Assembly (NCBI GenBank): GCA_900208305.1
Contig: OAPG01000007.1
Location: forward strand, 186,001 to 250,000
Length of the DNA stretch: 64,000 nt
Direction: 5' to 3'
Origin: Melanopsichium pennsylvanicum
Taxonomy: Eukaryota; Basidiomycota; Ustilaginomycetes; Ustilaginales
Part shown: piece after piece, positions 52,376 to 61,552 of the stretch
How the letters are laid out: each line of letters starts with the position of its first letter
How positions within the stretch are numbered: the first letter of the stretch is position 1
Notes under the pieces: model-generated
The model's input: the letters and a program-made list of their open reading frames with translations, nothing else
Databases searched by the model: none
Told to the model about the DNA's origin: nothing
Program-made: the position numbers and the translations under genes

Positions 52376-53189
52376 GATGAATCTGATGCAACGATGCTGA
52401 CAAAGTTTTCCAGTTTGTATCCCTTTCCCTTAATGCTTGCAAACTTAGCTGTGCTTCTGGCAAGGTCGACATGGTACTGCTGTTGTTGAAATTGTTATTA
52501 CTCGCAGTGGTGGTTGTGGGAGGTAGTTGAAACGTTGTACCGTCCAAACCTGACAGATCCACAAAAGCATCTAGCAACGAAAGATTATGACCCCTACCAG
52601 CGGATCCAGCTTTTCCCATCATCCTCGCCTCACTTGTGACTGGATGCGTTAATGGAGATAGTTGTGAATCTCTCAAATAGCGTACTGCTGAACGTAGCGT
52701 GTATTGTACTTCGTTGAGAATGTTGAACCATTGTTTAGCTCGATCTTGAAACGCTTTGGCGCCATTAGCTTGTTGTTGTTCTGAAATTGTGGTTTGGGGC
52801 AAGGGAGAAAGTTGGAAAGTATCGGGTGATGTAGGTGGTGAAAGGGGAAGAAGGGCACGCATACTTTCGGCAGCTTGAGAGAGAAGAGAGGCAAGTCGTT
52901 CATCGGCTTGCATGAGCAATAGGATTTGTTGATCAGTTTGTTGATTTCGTGTACGGGCTTTGGCTTGACCAAGTACGATGTGTGCTTCTCGACGTTGTTG
53001 ACGGATCTGGGCAAATTTGGGTTCGAGGATGGTATTCTGTAAATGTTCGGGTAAGAGATCAAGCGATGGCTCGGATGATGAAGATGATGATGAAGATGAT
53101 GATGAAGATGATGATGATGATGATGATGATGAAGAAGAAGAAGCTGCGTAAGTGTGGGCGATGGGCTTGGTTGTAGTGATAGAGGTCAT
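52173..53189 (-). CDS. MED11: Probable Mediator subunit 11
   Basis: Predicted 338 residues in a single exon. The region from about residue 75 to 175 resembles Med11, a head-module subunit that pairs with Med22 and contacts TFIIH: a first helix QILLLMQADERLASLLSQAA, then ESMRALLP, and after a Pro-rich spacer FQDRAKQWFNILNEVQYTLR followed by SAVRYLRD, the pattern of the helical hairpin in basidiomycete Med11. The protein is roughly twice the length of yeast Med11 because of a poly-Ser run at the N terminus, Asn/Thr-rich loops and a poly-Gln tract (52341-52374). The last 40 residues are moderately hydrophobic and end DKILIDAIVNTN. Assignment rests on pattern only; another small helical complex subunit is possible. 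Confidence 0.6.
53074..53143. repeat. Trinucleotide tract coding poly-Ser (and TCA/TCG codons)
   Basis: Degenerate ATG/AAG repeats on the plus strand give about 21 consecutive Ser codons of the Med11-like protein. Confidence 0.85.
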
Positions 53190-53584
53190 GATGAGAGTGA
53201 TATTCTACTATGGTGTATAAGCAAGCAAGAATGGAGGACGATGATGGTGATGCAAAGAGATGATGATTTTTGGGATTTGGTTCAAGTTCGAGTTAGTTTT
53301 TGTGGTACCAATTCCAAAGGCTCAATTAGCACATGGCACATGACCTAAACGAGATAAGATCCACAATATAAAGACAGTGGAAAGCCTTAATTCAGATATC
53401 GACAACCTCTCTCTCTTCTCTCTTCTCTTCTCTTTCTTTCTTCCTCACACACACACACTTTGGCTCGCTTAAAGAGTGGTACTGCATGCCAGCACACTAA
53501 TTTAGCGTGGCTGCGAGAAGAGTTTGGGATGTGATGCAATCGCACAATTAGCCGAGAAGAATGGGCTGCATTTACGATATACTG
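53190..53584. other. Promoter region of MED11, pre-insertion flank of the LINE
   Basis: Contains a CT-rich stretch (53405-53460). No gene is seen. It ends at the left target-site duplication of the LINE. Confidence 0.5.
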
Positions 53585-53598
53585 GTACAGAGTGTATT
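53585..53598. repeat. Left target-site duplication of the LINE
   Basis: GTACAGAGTGTATT is repeated exactly at 59691-59704. The last T is ambiguous because it merges with the poly(A)/T tail. It marks the insertion site. Confidence 0.95.
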
Positions 53599-53618
53599 TT
53601 TTTTTTTTTTTTTTTTTT

Positions 53619-54464
53619 AATTTCATACGCCGACCTAGGCCGAAAAGGCCCATGCGGGTGGCTTACAAATCGCGACTAATCAGGACAGAACAAATGGCCG
53701 GAGAAGTGCAAAACGGGGAAACTAAGGAGCAGCGGTGCAGGGTGCGGGCAGGACAAGAAACTGGGCAGATAAAAGGTGGAGAATGTAAGGCAAAACCGCA
53801 AATCCTTAGCGGACCCAAGCGACGTCAAAGAGATTGGCCAAAAGAATTTGACGGAGGGAGTAGGACTAAAGCGCAACCCGGGCGGTACGCGCTCGGGCTT
53901 GCCTGAGTATGGGAATTGTGAAAAGGGAAGATGAACACCAGTTCAAACCTGGTGGAGCGGCATGTGGGGCTTGCTTGTCTTGGTCCAAGGGCCAATGGAG
54001 AGTGGGCATGCAACAGATTGACCTTGCAAGGGCGTGGAAGGTGGTGTGGCTGTAGTCTTACCAGGACCGCGGTTGCGCTTGATGCCAGGGGAGCGCCGCG
54101 TTTTGCCGTAGAAGTTGGGCTCAACTGGCGCCCAGATGGGTTCCTTTGCAATGGCAAAAGGGCGGTCAAAGTACAGGGCATTTGACCTCTGCCGCGGTGG
54201 GGAGCCTCGCCTGTTGGCTGGGGAGGATGCGCAGGCAGCTGTTGGGCGAGTGATGTTGGAGTGCAGAAAGCCCTGTTGCTTACGGGCGTGGCGGCGAGAG
54301 CGCCTAGCGTCAGCTGCGGCGCGGCGCACGTCCTCCATGGTGTGGTGCGGGAACTGAGGTCTGAGGGGATGGGGAAGAAACTGGCTAACAAGGCTGGGGG
54401 AGATGGTGGAGCGGAAGGCAGGTTAAACGCATAGGTAGCAGTCAGGAGAAGTTGAAGGACGCGT
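53619..54464 (-). other. 3' region of the LINE
   Basis: About 845 bases between the ORF2 stop and the poly(A) tail. Two overlapping minus open frames (53825-54715 and 53943-54338; the latter starts MEDVRRAAADARRSRRHARK) exist, with no recognisable domain. It is long for a LINE 3' UTR, so a small third product cannot be excluded. Confidence 0.4.
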
Positions 54465-56459
54465 CTAATTTTGGGCCTGCGCAATACTTGGTCGGTAACT
54501 GTGGAACCGCTCTGCCAGGAAATCGGCAAATGCAGCTGTTGACCTTGGGTCATTAAGACCAACTTTGAAAGTGGTAACAGAGCCCCCTTCTTGCAGCCTG
54601 CGGTCCTGGCGAAGCCGCAATTCCAGCCGCTCCTTAGCCAACCTGAGGTGCGGGCAGCGCAGTAGGTGGCTTCTGTCGTCGCGTCTGCCACAGTGGTTGC
54701 ACGCAGTTTCGACACCAGGGACGCGTCTGGAATGCAGGAACACGTTTACGGCCAGATGGCCAGTGCGGGCTTGTGCAACAAGCAAGGCCTGGCCTCGTCG
54801 AAGCTGGTGGTACAGGGTAAAGGCGCGGCCAATCCTGACTGTGTTGATGGCCTTGAGGGCGCTGCCATGGGGGGACCTATCCCATGACAGCTTCCACGCC
54901 TCAAGTGTTCGTTGCACAATGTGCCGTCGCAGCGCAGACTCCTCTGCTTGCTCAGCCGGCATGGGGAGGGCATTATCAGCTGCCTCCTGGGCAAGCACGT
55001 CTGCTTCCTCATTTCCAGCAATGTCATGATGTCCAGGGATCCAAACCAGGGTAACGTTGTGGGCCGATGCAAGCTCTTGGATGGCTCGTACATCTGGATC
55101 GGTAGAAGGGCGTAGGCCAATGGTCACAATTGCCGCCCTGTTGTCGCAGAAAATAAACGAACCTGAATCCGCAACCCGGTCTTCAAGCGCTGCCCGGATG
55201 CCTTTGAGCTCTGCGCGGTAGACTGTGGAGTCCAGACCAATGGCCTCGTGGCGGAAGAGGGACTGGCCGTCTGCCTGACAGAAGTATGCAAAGGCGGCAA
55301 CGCCATTCTTGAGTGATCCGTCTGTGTAGACATGTTGCAGTGATGGTATGCACTGTGCGGCAAGGCCGTAATGTAGGTCGATGGCCTCCTGCTTGCTGGG
55401 TGCAACCAAAGTGCGTGGAATGGCCAACATTGGGGCCGGCTTTGTCTCTCTCTTGGTCACGTCGCTGGCAACAAGTCTGGGCCAGTGACAGACCCACGTC
55501 TGAAGGGGCCCCTGGAGCCTCTTGGGCTGAACTCGGACAGCGCGTTGTGTCACCTTGTGGTTGGGGTGCGAGGATGGGAGTGCAAGCCAGCGGACCAAGC
55601 TGAAGCCGGCTGCACGACTGAGTGCCAGTGGGACCGGAGCCAAAGAGGCCTCTACATTGAGTGCATCTGTGGATGTGGTAGAAAAACAGCCAGTGATCCG
55701 AATGCAGGCAGCTCGCTGGACACGAATGAGGGGTTGGACTAGTGCAGTGGCAGCCCTGGGCTTGTGCCAAACGGCGCATGCATATGACATGATCGGCCAT
55801 ACGCCCGAGATGTACAGTTGGCGCTGCAGTTGGAATCTGAATCCCCAGGCGCAATTGCCCCACGCAAGGATGGTACCTAACGCTCTCGTTGCCTTTGCGC
55901 TGACTGCAGCCACGTGAGATGTCCAGGAGAGTTTAGGGCCAAAGGTCACGCCTAGGATTTTGAGCGAAGGAGAATGCGTCAGGCGGAGGCCATCTAGGTC
56001 AATGTCACCCAAGCTTGCAGGCGCGTGTCGTGGCGAGAAGATCATATAACCAGACTTTGCCGGATCAAAGGCAGCCTCATGGCTTTGGGCCCACTGAAGG
56101 GCAGGATCCAGAGCGCGGACAACATCGCGGCGGAGAGTATCGATGGGCCCGGCAACCAGGAGGGTCTTGTCATCAACCCAGCCAATACTGAGGGTGCGAC
56201 GCAAGCGTTGGTGTTCGACCATCCCTCGGCTGTAGATCAGCCAAAAGAGTTGCAAAATGGGCGAACCTTGAGGGAGGCCAACGTCTACCCTCCGCATTGG
56301 GCCAAGGAAGCTGCTTTCAAGTCTGAGCAATGCACGTCTGTCTGCCATGAATGATGTAGCCCAGCTGATGACTGCGCTTGGGAGTTTGGCCTTGGCCAGA
56401 GCGTCGGCAAGAATGCCAGGCTGGACGGCATTGTATGCCCCCTTGACATCAAGTGCCAC
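54465..56459 (-). CDS. LINE ORF2, distal part: reverse transcriptase palm, RNase H, zinc finger
   Basis: 664 residues open after the frameshift point. It starts inside the reverse transcriptase with motif A (ALDVKGAYNAV, catalytic Asp), continues with VDVGLPQGSPI and the motif C tetrad in SIGWVDDKTLLVAG (WVDD instead of the common YADD/FADD). After the thumb comes an RNase H domain: HVYTDGSLKNGVAAFAYF (Asp), YRAELKGIRAALED (Glu), FIFCDNRAAIVTIG (Asp) and WIPGHHDIAGNEEADVLAQ (His, Asp). Near the end lies CNHCGRRDDRSHLLRCPHLR, a CCHC finger typical of the C terminus of these elements. In the undamaged element it would be fused to the upstream part; here the ATG at 56459 is not a natural start. 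Confidence 0.9.
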   Translation of the reverse strand: MALDVKGAYNAVQPGILADALAKAKLPSAVISWATSFMADRRALLRLESSFLGPMRRVDVGLPQGSPILQLFWLIYSRGMVEHQRLRRTLSIGWVDDKTLLVAGPIDTLRRDVVRALDPALQWAQSHEAAFDPAKSGYMIFSPRHAPASLGDIDLDGLRLTHSPSLKILGVTFGPKLSWTSHVAAVSAKATRALGTILAWGNCAWGFRFQLQRQLYISGVWPIMSYACAVWHKPRAATALVQPLIRVQRAACIRITGCFSTTSTDALNVEASLAPVPLALSRAAGFSLVRWLALPSSHPNHKVTQRAVRVQPKRLQGPLQTWVCHWPRLVASDVTKRETKPAPMLAIPRTLVAPSKQEAIDLHYGLAAQCIPSLQHVYTDGSLKNGVAAFAYFCQADGQSLFRHEAIGLDSTVYRAELKGIRAALEDRVADSGSFIFCDNRAAIVTIGLRPSTDPDVRAIQELASAHNVTLVWIPGHHDIAGNEEADVLAQEAADNALPMPAEQAEESALRRHIVQRTLEAWKLSWDRSPHGSALKAINTVRIGRAFTLYHQLRRGQALLVAQARTGHLAVNVFLHSRRVPGVETACNHCGRRDDRSHLLRCPHLRLAKERLELRLRQDRRLQEGGSVTTFKVGLNDPRSTAAFADFLAERFHSYRPSIAQAQN

Positions 56460-58222
56460 TAACGCGCAGTGCAGGCCATTTTTTGGGAGTGCCTGATGAA
56501 CTCATGGATGCGGATCAGGGCGTCCTCTGTGCTCCTGCCCGGTCTACCGCCGTAGTGCTCTGCAGCAATGAGGTTGCTGTTTGTCTCGGCCTCGGCTAGG
56601 ATACGGCCGGCAACAAGTCCTTCCAGAAGTTTGCCTAGCACAGGGAGCAGACTGATGGGCCGGTACGCACCTGCCTTGCTATAGTCACTCTTGTTTGGTT
56701 TCCTCAGAATGGCAACAGTTGCAACCTTGAAACAGCGTGGGTGGTGTCCAAAGCGAATGGCGCAATCGTTGAAGAAGGCCGTGACAATTGGAACAAAATC
56801 CGGCCACAGAGCGGCTAAGACCTTGATCAAGCGCCACGAGATGAGGTCTGGTCCAGGGGCAGAGCGGAGTTTGGCAGCATTGATCCTCTGTTGAACCTCC
56901 GCGGTGGTGAAGGGGAGCCAAGGGGCGGCAGTTGAGGCGGGCAAGGCTTGGGCGTCAGATGGGCTGGGACGGTTTGGCGGTAGTAGAAATTCGCTGGCAA
57001 GTGCGGCCTCTTTATCCTCCAGGCAGGTGGTAAGCATACCGTTTGCCATCTGTAGTGGAGCGATCTTGAAAGCAGCCACTCTGTTGTTGCCCAGCTTAGC
57101 AAGCTTCCAGAGAGAGCGAGGGTCAGCGACCTCATCCAGGCGTTGGCGAGAGTGTGCACGCTTTGCAGCCCTGATGCTTTTCTTGTATTTGCGTTGTTGC
57201 TCCTTCCATGAGGCGTACGTACCGGTACCAGCCTGGAACGCTCGCCGTGCTTGGTGAGCAAGTCTGCGGCCTTCTTTGAGAGAGGGAACGAACCACTCTC
57301 TGGTTGCTGGTCCAATCCTGATAGGAGCGGCAAGGGCCTTATAGCCAGTGCGGATGGCATCTGTCAGCGCTTCCGCATGGCCGTCAAGGTCATGTAGAGA
57401 GGCTGGCGGTCTGTTGCTCTGGGGTTTGGCGTACCAAGCCTGCTGCACAGCGGTGGCAAACGCTGCCTCGTCCTTTGTTTGCAGGCTGATTGGTGAAGGG
57501 GCAGGGGGCATGGGCGACAAGTCAAGGTGGATCTCAACTGCAAAATGGTCTGAACCATGGTTGTTGTCCAGGCGTGTGATGCTGCGTAATGCGCCCGCAA
57601 CAGTTGGACAACCAAAAGCAAGGTCAATGGTAGTACACCTGCCTGACGGGCCCAGGAAGGTGCCAAGGTCGCGCGGGGTTAAAAGGTGCAGGTCTCTTTC
57701 AGCCAAAGCGGCCAGGAAGCTATCAACGTGGCGAGATGATGAGGTGGTGTCGCTCTCCCAGGCTGGGTGGTGCAGATTGAAGTCGCCAAGGACCAGACAT
57801 GGTTGTGCAATGGTCCCGTGGAGCAAGGTAGCTAAGGGGCTGAGGAGTTCTTGCGACTGGGGAGAGTTGTAGACAGAAGCGAGGAGAAGCGAGCCGGCCA
57901 AGGTGTTGACCTGCAGGCAAAGGATATCCGGATGGTTGAGAGGATGGAGCTGGACATCTGAGGGAGAGATCAAGTGGTTGGCATATATGATGGTGCGGCG
58001 GCGGTTTGGGAGAGGCGCGGAGGGCTGGGCGGCCGGAGCCCAGTTCCAGCTTGTGTTGGCAGGGTCCCCGTAGAGGCGCCAACGGGGATGGGAGACGGTG
58101 TTAGGGAGGGAGGCAAAGGGTTCCTGCAGGCAGAGAAAGTCATACATTTGGATGGCGGGATCGTTGAGGATGCTGTGCATTACCTCAGGTGATCGGTGAA
58201 CGTTGAATTGGAGGACTTTCAT
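56459..58222 (-). CDS. LINE ORF2, proximal part: AP-type endonuclease and reverse transcriptase N-terminal half
   Basis: 587 residues from a start codon that overlaps the ORF1 stop (ATGA, 58222-58219). The first 230 residues are an endonuclease/exonuclease/phosphatase domain that nicks target DNA: VLQFNVHRS, FLCLQEPFA (catalytic Glu), LVLGDFNLHHPAWES (Asp, Asn, His) and NNHGSDHFAVEIHL (SDH). Then comes the reverse transcriptase: AKLRSAPGPDLISWRLIK, VATVAILRKPNKSDYSKAGA and YRPISLLPVLGKLLEGLVAG, EHYGGRPGRSTEDAL. The frame ends after the A6 run (56484-56479 on the coding strand) where one further A would join it to the downstream frame. The interruption is either a disabling deletion, a sequencing error or a programmed shift. 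Confidence 0.9.
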   Translation of the reverse strand: MKVLQFNVHRSPEVMHSILNDPAIQMYDFLCLQEPFASLPNTVSHPRWRLYGDPANTSWNWAPAAQPSAPLPNRRRTIIYANHLISPSDVQLHPLNHPDILCLQVNTLAGSLLLASVYNSPQSQELLSPLATLLHGTIAQPCLVLGDFNLHHPAWESDTTSSSRHVDSFLAALAERDLHLLTPRDLGTFLGPSGRCTTIDLAFGCPTVAGALRSITRLDNNHGSDHFAVEIHLDLSPMPPAPSPISLQTKDEAAFATAVQQAWYAKPQSNRPPASLHDLDGHAEALTDAIRTGYKALAAPIRIGPATREWFVPSLKEGRRLAHQARRAFQAGTGTYASWKEQQRKYKKSIRAAKRAHSRQRLDEVADPRSLWKLAKLGNNRVAAFKIAPLQMANGMLTTCLEDKEAALASEFLLPPNRPSPSDAQALPASTAAPWLPFTTAEVQQRINAAKLRSAPGPDLISWRLIKVLAALWPDFVPIVTAFFNDCAIRFGHHPRCFKVATVAILRKPNKSDYSKAGAYRPISLLPVLGKLLEGLVAGRILAEAETNSNLIAAEHYGGRPGRSTEDALIRIHEFIRHSQKMACTAR

Positions 58223-59503
58223 GCGTATTGCGTTGGGGTGTGGCGGAGGCTGTTGTTGAACTTGGCCAGGTAAGTTAGTCTAACGCGGCAGAAGTTGCTC
58301 ATTGCTTCGTGGTTCTCGCCGCAGTTGGGGCAATGCTGGCGCTGGTGCATGCATGAGGTACCAAGTCCACTGCCTTCGTGCGTGCAGGCGCTACATGCGC
58401 GGTGGTCTTTGGTAAGGTGAGGCCTGGAGCAGTGGCCGCAAACAGGCGCTGCTCGACAGTTCTTTGCAATGTGACCGAAGCGGCAGCACTTGGAGCATTG
58501 TTGGGGCCGTCCTAAGGGGGGGGCGGTAGGTATCCACTGTGAGGACCCTATGGTCAAGGCTGAACCTCTTGTTCTTAAGGATGTTGTCTCGCACAATCTT
58601 GGATTCGGCCTGGAGGACTATGCTTGTGAAGTCCCGAAGGCTCGCCTTCTGAGGTCCTACAAGCCACTGTGAGTTGGTGAATTTGACATTGTTGCAGGAC
58701 TCTAGGTCGGAGACAACCTGGTCCAGGTGCGCAGTGGGGTCGAGCTGGCCCTTGGGCGCAGGGACACCATGTACAACAACGGCAAGGTTAGACAGGAGGG
58801 CAGGCTTATTGATCTTTGGGAGGGTGTCGGCGTCCGGGAAGGCTTTGGGAAGCCAGGAGTTGTCCGCCATCAGGATGGAGTCTGCGCCTTCGCTGGTCTC
58901 AAAGATAATGGCAATGTCCTTGCTAGCAAGGCGCACGGTCTCGTGGACCTTGGCGCCTGTGTGGGCAAGGATCACAGGGCTTACAGCTTCATGTAGGCGC
59001 ACATTAGAGAGGGCAAAAATAGTATTAGATTCATGGAGGTCTTGACAATTGAGAATGACTCGATGGTGTGGGGCAAAACGTGCTGTCTTAGGGGTGTTGT
59101 GAGTGATGGCGCCGTCTTCTGGTGTGGCGGTGACTCCGGCTCTAGCAATCTGTGCATAGCTCCTTGTATTCTCCTTGATGATGGCGCCGAGCCCGGAGAG
59201 GGACTTAGCGTTGGCATAGCGGACCTCAGAGACAAGGTTGTCGATCTTCTTCTCGAGCGAGGCGTCTCGTTTAAGAGGTCCAACAAGGGCGGCAATTTGG
59301 TCGGCGAAGCGCTCGCATTGAGCTCGGCTCAAAGTCCTTTTGTCGGCAAACAGGGCTCTAAAGGCTATGACCGCTTGTTCGATGTCCGTGGCTGCTGAGC
59401 TGCTGTCGAAAGGGGCCGGAACAAGCGCAGGTAGGGTGTTGTCCACCGGAGGGTCGGGAGGGGGCGCAACTGGTGCATCGGGGCTGGAACTGGGCTGCAT
59501 CAT
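58219..59503 (-). pseudogene. LINE ORF1 (nucleic-acid-binding, zinc knuckles) with a single-base frameshift
   Basis: The first in-frame ATG is at 59503 (the frame is open further up only from a GTG). The N-terminal part is Pro/Ser-rich, then a helical region (EKKIDNLVSEVRYANAKSLS) and a long basic domain, up to a run of eight C residues on the coding strand (58523-58516). There the frame changes: the natural continuation, one base out, holds three zinc knuckles, CSKCCRFGHIAKNC (C-x2-C-x4-H-x4-C), CGHCSRPHLTKDHRAC and CPNCGENHEAMSNFC, and ends at TGA 58221-58219. With seven C residues the frame would be continuous. ORF1 proteins of such elements bind the RNA and form the RNP. The stop overlaps the ORF2 start. 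Confidence 0.85.
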
Positions 59504-59690
59504 GACCTTGGCTGTATGCGCGACAAAATTCTGCAAATGGTACAAAACTTTGACACAGCACACGGCCGTGGTGAGGCAGGTGTTTGGTGGTGAATAGAGA
59601 GGGGCAAGGGTGGAGAGATAGTGAGAAGATCGTAAGGGAATGGAACCAGCAGGCCAACCAAGGGGTCGCTACCAAGAATCGGTGATGGTT

Positions 59691-59704
59691 GTACAGAGTG
59701 TATT
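59691..59704. repeat. Right target-site duplication of the LINE
   Basis: GTACAGAGTGTATT, identical to 53585-53598, directly at the 5' end of the element. Confidence 0.95.
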
Positions 59705-60257
59705 GATGCTCTGCATGCATCGCAAACCCAAATGAATCAAATTAATTTAAAGTAGGATTTCGTGTGACTTTACAGTTGGAATTCAATCATTTAAAAAAAG
59801 CTCGTTGCTAAACATGCGCTTTGAAAGGTGAATATGTGAAAAATCGGAATTTGGGAAGCGAAATCAATTTAGTCTGCATATATTAAACTTATATCGAATC
59901 TAAATGGCTTTCAAGTCGATTTTGTATTTTGATTCTTTTAAACCAACAAATGACCATGACGATGGTCATGTTAGACCGCTAGTACTTAAAACGAAGAAAA
60001 GGTTGAAACTGTAAGATCGTAAGGTTTCTAATGTCGATACACACACAATTACTAAGTCAGGTCAGATAGATACAGTTAAGGGTCCAACCCAAAAGGTCCA
60101 TTCCAAAAGGTCCATCATCCATCCCCTTTCGACGTGGCCAAGTCTTGTTTGTCTTTAATTCCTTCGACTCCCACTTTCTTCTCCACTTGTACCATCATCT
60201 CTACTCATCCCTGCTTCCGTTTCATTCTTCTTGAGTCTTACATTTCACACGTCAGAT
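59705..60257. other. Promoter region of SPC3
   Basis: A/T-rich. It contains a perfect 7-bp inverted repeat with a 4-base loop (TGACCAT at 59951-59957, ATGGTCA at 59962-59968) and two copies of AAAAGGTCCAT near 60090-60115. No gene is seen. Confidence 0.5.
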
Positions 60258-60910
60258 ATGCATTCAACGCTCTCCCGACTCAACGCAGTCTCGGCACTAG
60301 CCACCACCATCATCCTCGTCCTAGTCGCCTTGATCGACTTGACCCATTTGCCCTTTCTCACCTCATCACGCACCTTTTCTTCTTCTTCAGCTGCTGTTGT
60401 GATCAATCAACTAGAGGTGGTGAGAGGCAAAGCCGTTTGGCACATGGATAGGAATGTTCAAGATTTTGTCGAGGTGGATTTCAACATTGATGCTGATTTT
60501 AGTACTTTGTTCGATTGGAATACAAAACAAGTCTTTGTATCCCTCGCTGCAACCTATGATAATGCACAACATGTAAGTACCAAAGAGAAAACAAAAACCC
60601 CGCCTTTCTTACAACTAGCATACTCATCCCCATCGACGAAATCCTTCTTTTTTTTTCTCGATTTCCCTCTTGTCACGCTCGTTCCTTACTCTTGGTCTCT
60701 CCCGTCTGTGTGGGGGGGTATGGGTTGAATGGTAGGTTAAGAACGAGGTTGTCATCTGGGATCGAATCCTTAGAACAAAACAAGATGCTCATGTTGCTCT
60801 CAACAATTCCAAAAACAAGTATGGTTTTCGTGAAGTTGGTCGATCATTCAAGTAAGTCTCTCCTTTGAACGAAGAGGCAAAGTAAGTCATACTGAAGAGG
60901 AAAAATATTT

Positions 60911-60960
<50 letters not shown>

Positions 60961-61143
60961 TTTTTGTGTTATAGGAATGTCAAAAATGCAACGTTTACAC
61001 TCAAATACAACGTTATGCCCAAAGTTGGTTTCTTACATTACGCCAATCATATGACAACAAAAGTGATTCCAATCAACAACCAAAAACAGATTCAATCCTC
61101 TCATGAAAACCATCATCCCAAAGTGCAACGTCTTTATTACTGA
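60258..61143 (+). CDS. SPC3: Signal peptidase complex subunit 3 (Spc3/SPC22-23), three exons
   Basis: Exons 60258-60572, 60736-60851 and 60975-61143; phases 0 and 2 match, giving 199 residues. Spc3 is the essential non-catalytic luminal subunit of the ER signal peptidase complex. The N-terminal anchor is RLNAVSALATTIILVLVALI; next come VHMDRNVQDF-type luminal sequence (WHMDRNVQDFVEVDFNIDAD), LFDWNTKQVFVSLAATYDNA before intron 1, EVVIWDRILR after it, and ATFTLKYNVMPKVGFLHYAN in exon 3, all typical for the family. Intron 2 contains a run of about 45 T residues (60913-60957) next to its acceptor. The start is the first ATG in the frame. The gene converges with the partial gene at the right edge. 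Confidence 0.95.
60913..60957. repeat. Poly(T) tract in SPC3 intron 2
   Basis: About 45 consecutive T, 17 bases before the acceptor ATAG, serving as an extreme polypyrimidine tract. Confidence 0.9.
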
Positions 61144-61316
61144 TGACTAGAATCAAACCTCAAATAGTATAGAGTCCCACCTTTCTAAAGTGCATCATCC
61201 CAATGCAATCCAAACAAACAAAGCATTTTTTTTTCCAACCTGTTTTTGATGATTACTGCTGAGAAGCTGAGTGTAGCATGAGCAGATTTTACGTTGGTTT
61301 AGGTTGCGCATGTGAT

Positions 61317-61498
61317 TTAGGATCGATCGAAAACGCTAAAAATGGATGATTTGGTTTTGCTACCCTTCTTATCATCCCCTCTTCCTCTTCCTCTTGACGT
61401 TGCTTTACCTACACTTTTTGATTTCACTCTCTTCACTCCAGCTCGTTTACCATCATCCCTCACTACCCTACGTTGACTACCCGAATCTTGATCACTTT

Positions 61499-61552
<54 letters not shown>

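Larger units (their letters stand above)
53599..59690 (-). mobile_element. Complete non-LTR retrotransposon (LINE, Tad1/I-like) with RNase H domain
   Basis: About 6.1 kb on the minus strand, bounded by 14-bp direct repeats (53585-53598 and 59691-59704). The 3' end is a poly(A) tail of about 20 (T run 53599-53618 on the plus strand). The order on the element is 5' UTR, ORF1 with zinc knuckles, ORF2 (endonuclease, reverse transcriptase, RNase H, terminal CCHC), and an 850-base 3' region. This layout is that of LINEs with an RNase H domain, such as the fungal Tad1 group. Coding frames are intact except for single-base shifts in two homopolymers (58516-58523 and 56479-56484). Perfect target-site duplications and mostly open frames point to a recent insertion, between MED11 and SPC3. 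Confidence 0.95.

Noticed and set aside
53825..54715. 296-codon frame as a separate host gene
   Set aside because: Lies wholly within the LINE and partly overlaps ORF2; treated as part of the element's 3' region.
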